Shown: positions 57,503 to 64,000 of the stretch, piece by piece
How positions within the stretch are numbered: position 1 is the first letter of the stretch
Layout of the letters: the number at the start of each line of letters is the position of its first letter
Assembly (NCBI GenBank): GCA_900491605.1
Contig: UESW01004767.1
Location: forward strand, 479,312-543,311
Length of the DNA stretch: 64,000 nt
Direction of reading: 5' to 3'
Origin: Calamus simplicifolius
Taxonomy: Eukaryota > Streptophyta > Magnoliopsida > Arecales > Arecaceae
The notes under the pieces: model-generated
Told to the model about the DNA's origin: nothing
What the model saw: only the letters and a program-made list of their open reading frames with translations
The model's database searches: none
Program-made: the position numbers and the translations under genes

Positions 57503-57849
57503 GGGCAGAGCATTTTGGATACTGTATTAAAACTGATGTATTTTTATAAAAGATTTTACTTTGGATAAGTTTTCTTTCAATATTTGAATGGTAGACCAAT
57601 GTAGCAGTAAAATATATCTACTTATGTAGTACTCAATGGTATTACAATTTTAAATAACATGCAACACTTTTTGGTTATTTTGGCATTTCATTCTTAGTAT
57701 CAGCAAGTGAGACTAGAGATTATTTTAACTCTTCGTCTCACTAGATATTCCTTGTATATTTGAATTTGTATTAGTTATATCTTTAAAATCATTCTTCTTG
57801 TTCTAATCGAACCAAAAGGCTTTTAGACATTGACGACAATGTTATATGT
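57503..57849. other. 3' flank of RLP gene 2
   Basis: Homologous to the RLP1 3' flank (47737-48060). No gene recognised. Confidence 0.6.
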
Positions 57850-58840
57850 TAAAAAAATATTATCCAACTAAAAAATATTAACCAATTAAAAAAATACTAG
57901 TTTAATCTGCTCAAAAAAAAGAAAAAGAAAAAAATTGACTGATAAAAATTAATAGTTTATTGTAAGAAGAAAAAGCTTTCAAGTAAAAAAAAATGTTCCC
58001 CATGAAGAAAAATAAAAATAATAGGCTAAAAAATTTATAATTTCATATAAAAAGTTTCAGACTAAAACAATAAATTAATAGTTTGATGGTAAAAAATATT
58101 TTTAACTTAAAAAATATTCCCCATGGAAAAAAAGAAAAAAATTTAGTTAAAGAAATTAATAGTTTGATATAAAATGTTTTTGACTAAAAAAATATTCTCC
58201 ATGCTTCGACTAAAAAAAAAAAAAGAGTTTGATGTAAAAAAAATCCAAACCAAAAAATACACTATTTCATATTGGGAAAAGAAGGGAAAAGAACTCGCTA
58301 AAAAATGTAAAAAAATATTTTTGATTGGAAAATATATTATTAAAAGATATTCTTCATTAGAAAAGAAAAAAGAATCAGCTAAAAATTAATAGTTTAATCA
58401 ATTAAAAAATTTAACTAATTAAAAAATAATTGTTTGATCTACCAAAAAATAATAGAAAAAGGAAAAAGGGAAAAATAGGTGTACTGACAATTGTTAATGG
58501 TTTTGTTATTAAAAAAGTTTGTGATTAAAAAGAAATTGTTCTTATGGGAAAGAAAGCATTCAAAAAAGAATCAACACAAAAAAAAGTTTGATGTAAAAAA
58601 GGAGTTTCAGATTGAAAAAAAAAATATTAGCTAAAACTTAATAGTTTGATATAAAGAGAAAATATTTCCTATTTAAAAAATATTTTTCATAGAAAAAGAA
58701 AAAAAAGGAATCACCTAAAAATAATCAATACTTTGATCATCTAAAAAAAATTAAACTAACTAAAACAAATTTGGTTGGCTTAAAAAAATAGTAACTTAAT
58801 ATATAAAAAATAATTAAAAAAATATTCATCAATAAACAAG
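57850..58840. repeat. AT-rich degenerate tandem repeat, roughly 65-90 bp units
   Basis: Recurrent words: gctaaaaattaatagtttga, tataaaaagtttttgacta, aaaatattccccatgg and aaaaagaaaaaa. At least ten drifting copies are visible. Lys-rich ORFs within it are artefacts. Confidence 0.75.
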
Positions 58841-59149
58841 AAAAAGATCTAGCTTAGAAAAATAAAAAGATTGACAAAAAGGAGTCAAAATGCAACCATC
58901 ATGGACCGAAGATGCACATCATTGCCACCACTATTGCGTTCGTTGAAATAAAATGAAAGAAAAATAATTTTATCAGTTTCCCTTGTTCATTAACGCGATA
59001 CGTGCCATACGTGGAGCTAAAACATCTGAGCTTCAACGTTCATATAGAGTAATTGATTCCAATAAAATATAAAATATTTTAAAATTATATAAGGCAAAGT
59101 ACATGGGCCGGCTTCATGTTCGTGCCTTTGGTTGCAAAAAAAAAATATG
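58841..59149. other. intergenic DNA
   Basis: No gene or repeat recognised. Confidence 0.4.
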
Positions 59150-59275
59150 ATAGAATAATCAGTCAACAACCAGATCTTTAGGATATAATTAGTCAACAAC
59201 CAAATCTTTAGGATATAATCAATTAATAATTAGATCTTTTAGATATAATCGATCAACAACCAGATCATTAAGAAT
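59150..59275. repeat. 30-bp tandem repeat, about 4 copies
   Basis: The unit is aatcagtcaacaaccagatc + tttaggatat, with variants aattagtcaacaacc, aatcaattaataatt and aatcgatcaacaacc. It lies about 60 bp upstream of a Copia LTR. Confidence 0.85.
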
Positions 59276-59336
59276 TTTTTGTTGCATACTTCTATTATGG
59301 CTTGATATCAAGTATCAAAGCTTAATATTAGGAATA

Positions 59337-59830
59337 TGTTAGAGATTATTCTAAATTAGTTTTTTTTATATACTTTTTATTATGTTTTAGCTCTATATAA
59401 AGAGCAATATAGTGAATAAATTTGAGTATGCTCAGATACAAAGCTCTCTTTCTTTCTTTTTTTTTTTCTGTCAAATACTTTTCTATCTTCTTCCTTGTAA
59501 ATCAATGACAGCTAAATCAGAATTATATAGTTCTAATTTTATGTTATATAACAACAAATTAGTATCATAGCACTTCTCTTGAGGGACGTGTGAGTTGAGA
59601 TACAAACCAGAAAGACAACACCTTATAAGTCTACATCATCTAATTTCTCTAATATTCTACCACCTATTTTTGATGGTGACAACTATCAAGCCTGGGCTAT
59701 TAAAATGACAGTCTATCATGAAGCATTTGATCTTTGGGAAGCTATAGAAGAAGACTATGATGTTCCTCCATTGCCTGACAATCCCACAATGACTCAACTC
59801 AAGACCTAAAGACAATCGAACTTATGCTTA
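59337..59830 (+). mobile_element. Copia-type LTR retrotransposon remnant: LTR, PBS and gag fragment
   Basis: The LTR at 59337-59553 starts TGTTAG and ends AACA, with a TATA box (ctctatataaagagc, about 59390). Five bases later, ttagtatcatagc (59559-59571) is one substitution type away from the Met-initiator-tRNA PBS ttggtatcagagc. A Copia gag N-terminus follows in the plus frame (about 59660-59805): PPIFDGDNYQAWAIKMTVYH and FDLWEAIEEDYDVPPLP. The rest of gag, all of pol and the second LTR are missing. Confidence 0.75.
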
Positions 59831-60600
59831 TGATAAAGTTTTCTTATCTATTATAATTCTTAGGTATTGTAGCACAACTAAGTATGATTGGTTTTACACT
59901 GGCTCTCTCAGCCTTCAAGCCTTACTTAGCCTTCAACTCTCCCTAATGTCATCTGTCTAGGCCAATCTTGCCGGAACTAGCACTATTTATCAATAGTAAA
60001 TATCAAATGCATAATTTCAACCATTTATGGCATTGGATTAAATCACTTTTATGCTCACATCATAACATCATACATCTATTAAAGCCATAGCCATATTATT
60101 AACCAAAATAACATATCTCAATATATCATGTTCTTGTATCTTAAATCAAAGTCAAAACCATTTCATAACAAAAATATGCAATAATATATAAGAACTTCAC
60201 CAATAAACTATCATGCATAGTTTAACATGCTAAGAAATTTAACAATAAATATATAAAATATGTCGGCATACAAGATATAAAATATATTGCATAATCATAG
60301 ATGTGAAACTCCTATCTCGATCGCTAATCCCAATTAATCTCTTCAACAAAATCAATCAATCATTGATTACCTATAATTAAATATAAATAATTAATTCATT
60401 AAAATTTATAATTATAAAAAACCATTTTACCCTTTTAGCCTACATTTTAAAAATTACCATTTGACCCCTTCTACCTCAACTTAAGAAGGTTAATTATGGA
60501 TTAATTAACTTACTATAAAAACCACTAATTAATAATTTAGAAATGTATTAATAAATGCTCTGGCCAATTCTAGTACCATCTTTAAAAAAAAATTTAAAGG
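59831..60600. other. intergenic DNA
   Basis: AT-rich unique sequence. No gene recognised. Confidence 0.4.
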
Positions 60601-61825
60601 AAACAGCCAAGCCAAAGAGAGAGAGAGAGGGAGGGGGGCCTACACTGCGAGGGGGGCCTAGCTGAAAGGATCCTAAGTGAAGACCATGGCCTACACGGCC
60701 ACGGAAAGGATAAGTTGCGAGATGCGGTCCCAGGGACACTTATGGGCACCCCTGACATGCCCACAGCCGAAGCACATGACATGCCCATAGCGCGCGCAGC
60801 CGAAGCACCACAGCCATGCCATGGCAAGCCCAGGGCCAGCACCCAGACTTGCCTTGATAAAGTGCCACAGCAAGACTTTGGCCACCAGCCTAGCCAACCA
60901 GTAGCAGATGATCAAGAGTGGCTACCCACAGCAGCCACCTCTGGCGATGGAGCACCACCAGTCTTAGCGGTGACCGAGCGGGATGTAACGAGCATAGCTT
61001 GGGGAGTCGGAGGAGCATCACCACCCATGGAGGAGAATGGCGGCGGTGCCACTGTGTAAGGCGGCAGACGGCGGCGAGATCAAGTGCATTATGGAGATAT
61101 CTTCAGAGATTGATTTCCTTGTGGGAAGTGATTGAATAAATCATATCTTCTAGATTTAGGATGTTTTTCCTAAACTCTAGAAGATTAGTTTCCTTTTCAG
61201 TTAAGTTGTTTTAGGCATGTATCGTCAAATCTCCTTGATTCTAGGAATTGTTTCGAATTGTTTCCTTAGAATCTTGAAGATTTAATCTAGATTTGATTTG
61301 ATTGGGTTGGTAGGATTTTGGAAGCTCTTAAGGATGCCTATATAAGCATTCCTCAGGAGCAATAGGAGGGAGTGGTGTTTTGTAAGCTTAGAGAGCTTAT
61401 GAATGTTGGCCAGGCATAGGCACGTTTATGCTAGTAAACTTAAGGGCTGATAACCTCTTAAGTTTGGGCGTGCTTGGGCTGATAACCCATGTACGAGTGT
61501 TCTTGTGTTCTGGTGGTTCGAAGACTAATAATTCTGAGACCACATTCTTCGTAATAATAGAGGCATTCTTCATTTCTTGTGTGTTAGATACTAATTACCA
61601 CGCTCGTGTGTTACTAAAAATGGTTCGGAAGGATCGATTGTGGTGTTGGAGCGGATCGCGCGAAGGAGTTGGTGAATGTTTTGGAGTCCTTGATCGGGGA
61701 CCCTAACACTAGCACCGCCGGGGGAGGGCTGCACTGGGGGGGGGGGCCTGCACCGATGGGGGGAGAGGACTAGGGCCAGAGTAGGGACAGAGAGAGAGAG
61801 GGGGTGGGGTGGGGGAGTTTTTATA
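60601..61825. other. GC-rich patch with LTR-like promoter segment, unassigned
   Basis: Composition jumps to GC-rich with AG/GGG runs (60620-61060 and 61715-61815). The middle (61130-61710) is AT-richer and holds a TATA box (cctatataagc at about 61338) and the direct repeat ggctgataacc (61446 and 61479), which looks like a solo LTR. I could not define matching ends or a target duplication. ORFs here resemble no family I know. Confidence 0.35.
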
Positions 61826-62572
61826 AAATGTGATTAGCGACGCCACTATGGCATCGCTAATCAGTCGCTAAATAGCGATGCCTAAACGACATCACTAATT
61901 TGGTGGGATAACACGGCGGGAATTTAGCGATGCAAATTTTGCATCGCTAAAATTAATTTTGCATTGCTAAAATTAATTTTGCATCGCTAAAATTAATAAA
62001 TGATTTATTATGTAGAAATTTAGCAACATAAATTTTGCATCGCTAAAATTAATAAATAATATTTATTATTTACATATTTATACATCGCTAATGCGTCGCT
62101 AAAATTAATAAAAATTATTTATTATGTAGAAATTTTTGCATCGCTAATGCGCTGCTATTTAGCAACACAAAATTTGCATCACTAAAACTAATAAATAATA
62201 TTTAATATTTACATATTTATGCATCGCTAATGCGTTGATATATAGTGATGTAAAAATTGCGTCGCTATTTAGTGACACAAATTTTATGCAAAATTTGCAT
62301 TGCTAAAATTAAAAAATAATATTTATTATTTACTTATTTATGCATCGCTAAATAGTGACACAAAAATTGCATCGCTAAAATTAATAAAAATTATTTATTA
62401 TGTACATATTTTTGCGTCGCTAATACGTTGCTATTTAGCGATGTAATATTTTGCGTCATTAAATGTATCACTATTTTTTTTGTTTATTGATTTGGTCACT
62501 GAAGCGTCATAATTTGGTCACTATTTAGCGTGTCGCAAAGTGTCATCGCTATTTCAGCATTTTTTTGTAGTG
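61826..62572. mobile_element. CACTA-like terminal region with short palindromic repeats
   Basis: The right end is tttttttgtagtg (to 62572), i.e. CACTACAAAAAAA on the minus strand, the classical CACTA terminus. The 740 bp inside it are packed with copies of tagcgatgcaaa and tttgcatcgctaa in both orientations, which fits CACTA subterminal repeats. The left terminus was not found, so the element is truncated or its other end is not recognisable. Confidence 0.6.
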
Positions 62573-63073
62573 GAGTAATGGCTAGTAACTCAATAATAAA
62601 TTATTTTATTTACATTTTTGATAATCTAGGCTTTGCAAATGATTTTAAATTAGAATTAGCTTTCCTTCTCGGTCCTTAATTTGAATCCATAAGCCTCAAC
62701 AAATTATCTTCAATCTCTTTTACAATTACCAAGAAAAAAATAACCAGCAAGTTTGGCTACTTAATTATTAGCACCTAAACAATTATTGGAGTACTTCAAT
62801 AGAAACCAGTTGTGTTAGCGTGTAAAAGATGGCATAGAACCCATGAAACCCTATTTGTTATATAGAAGGTCTATTTTCAAGCCATGCTCACCTAGAATAC
62901 TTATCCACTTGTGTCTTGATTGTGTGATCACTCATGTTATCATGATACAAGGACAATGCTTCCTCTCATAAATGAATTTCTTTTCAAATGACTTCAATTG
63001 CAAGGCAGCATAAATGACTAAAGACTTCCTCGGAGCCTCATGTGCAGCAATATTCTATGCTTACTCAGACTAA
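62573..63073. other. intergenic DNA
   Basis: No gene recognised. Confidence 0.4.
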
Positions 63074-63165
63074 TGAAGATGATGGCTAATTACTCCATCC
63101 ATCGAAGCTATCGTTTACTTGACTTGAGGACACTATTGATTTCTCTCAAGAAAAAGAAAGAACAA
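63074..63165 (+). repeat. RLP-cluster repeat block A, distal copy
   Basis: It contains gatgatggctaattactcca and atcgtttacttgacttgagg, then ttgatttctctcaagaaaaa. Confidence 0.75.
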
Positions 63166-63296
63166 ACCATTTATTATGACACATGCAAACATTGATTGAT
63201 AGTGAAAATATTGGATTTCTCGTGAAGTCTAAACAAGCAACATTGATAAAGGCCAGATTCCATCTTAAATATCTAGCAAAATTTCCAAGAAAGCTT

Positions 63297-63540
63297 CCAA
63301 TTAGTAAGCAATCTGGCAAATTTATTTTGCGAATTAAATCTAGCAAATTGCCCTATCATGATGTTACTCATCTAACCCTTGAAAGGTGTTAGAGAACCAT
63401 CAAATCAAATATATATAAAGCCAGGCATAGCTTGCAAGCTATGTTCCGTCCAAAAATCCTCATCCACCCATATTCACATCGCATTGCCATGATATATGGG
63501 TAATAGTTGTTATCTCTCTAGGGTCAGAGTCCAAGTCTCA
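63297..63540 (+). repeat. RLP-cluster upstream block B, copy 3
   Basis: ggcaaatttattttgcgaa and cccttgaaaggtgttagaga are followed by tccgtccaaaaatcctcatc and gggtcagagtccaagtctca. The order matches the upstream regions of RLP1 (44730-44916) and RLP2 (53590-53715), with a short insertion of about 17-30 bp near 63490-63518. Confidence 0.75.
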
Positions 63541-64000
63541 CTGTTCCTTATCTAAGAAATCTATGGGACCATAAGTAGATCCTTTCATATTATATTCAGC
63601 TATGAATAGAATCATGTGGATGACGGAGGCCCTCTAGCAACAGCCTGGCATGGAGGTCATGGCTGGTCCCTATCACATAAAGATCAATGACTAGTCACCC
63701 AACGCAAGTCAATGCATGGCTTGCTTGACTTGTAGGGATAACAACTAATGGCTCATGAGTTGACTTGAGAGCAGAGCATCATTTACTTGACAAGTGCTAT
63801 TTCATAGCCAATCTCATTTTTGATCTATCCATATTATCGATAATTTAAAAGGGACTCATCAGATAACTGTATTTGGTATGTATTTTGAATGAGAATATAT
63901 CTTGCAGTGTTAATTTGGATTACCATGAGAGGTAATCCAGATTACCTCAGGGAGAGGTGGCTATCTATATACTGGATATGTTGTAATCTAATAAAATTTT
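63541..64000. other. right edge, no gene
   Basis: Contains a partial block A (gttgacttgagagcagagca at about 63752). At 63917-63938 there is an inverted repeat GGATTACC-atgaga-GGTAATCC followed by another gattacc, possibly a MITE end. Confidence 0.4.

Noticed and set aside
58174..58389. 71-codon Lys-rich ORF
   Set aside because: Entirely within the AT-rich tandem repeat.
60715..61139. ORFs of 114 and 73 codons in the GC-rich patch
   Set aside because: Low-complexity composition, no recognisable family and no splice or promoter support.
61053..61710. Solo LTR bounded by TGT...ACA
   Set aside because: Candidate ends have no matching target duplication. Reported only as an unassigned LTR-like patch.
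51926..62572. A 10.6 kb CACTA element bounded by CACTACAAAAA (51926) and tttttttgtagtg (62572), carrying RLP2
   Set aside because: Three-base flanks do not match (GGA versus GAG) and the subterminal sequences differ. The two ends are probably unrelated.

Overview
The window is nuclear DNA of a flowering plant. Genes are split by GT-AG introns of up to 5.7 kb, gene density is low, intergenic DNA is AT-rich, and the repeats are plant types: a Tat-lineage Ty3 retrotransposon, RTE LINEs, hAT and Copia remnants. A monocot, possibly a palm-like genome, is my guess from the long introns and element mix; nothing here proves it.

Layout, left to right. (1) 1-5.4 kb: the 3' part of a CIR1-like nuclear zinc-knuckle gene (+), with a GC-AG intron that carries a decayed RTE LINE and with an Arg/Ser/Lys-rich repeat tail cut by a stop inside the repeats. 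(2) 7,334-23,267: a complete 15.9 kb Ty3 retrotransposon of the Tat type on the minus strand, with two LTRs of about 1.03 kb, a 5-bp target duplication (AAACC), primer-binding site, polypurine tract, and gag, protease, reverse transcriptase, dual RNase H and integrase. The coding frames are broken in several places. Its 8 kb 3' half is unusual: on the opposite (+) strand it holds three successive units, each made of a GC-rich hairpin tandem array, a TATA-box promoter and an ORF. The first ORF is the known antisense 'putative gypsy type transposon' protein. (3) 24.48-30.50 kb: a two-exon SWIB/MDM2-domain gene (+) whose intron holds a 783-bp hAT element with a perfect 8-bp target duplication. 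(4) 30.5-34.4 kb: intergenic, with a decayed RTE LINE and very AT-rich DNA. (5) 34.41-38.23 kb: an F-box gene of the SKIP31 type (+) with irregular splice junctions, a frameshift and no recognisable last exon. (6) 38.2-46.3 kb: intergenic, with satellites and a small MITE. (7) 46.39-57.5 kb: two tandem LRR receptor-like protein (RLP) genes (+). The first is an internally deleted chimera and the second is nearly full length. Both lose the transmembrane segment through separate single-base deletions. Copies of their upstream blocks recur at 63.3-63.5 kb, which suggests a third paralogue just past the right edge. (8) 57.8-64 kb: AT-rich tandem repeats, a Copia LTR with a gag fragment, a CACTA-like terminal region and cluster-associated repeats.

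Host gene functions: a probable RNA-processing or co-repressor factor, an organellar or nuclear SWIB protein, an F-box substrate adaptor and cell-surface immune receptors. They are unrelated and form no operon or pathway. The clearest candidate for something new is the array-promoter-ORF modularity on the antisense strand of the Tat element, together with hairpin-conserving base changes in its arrays.
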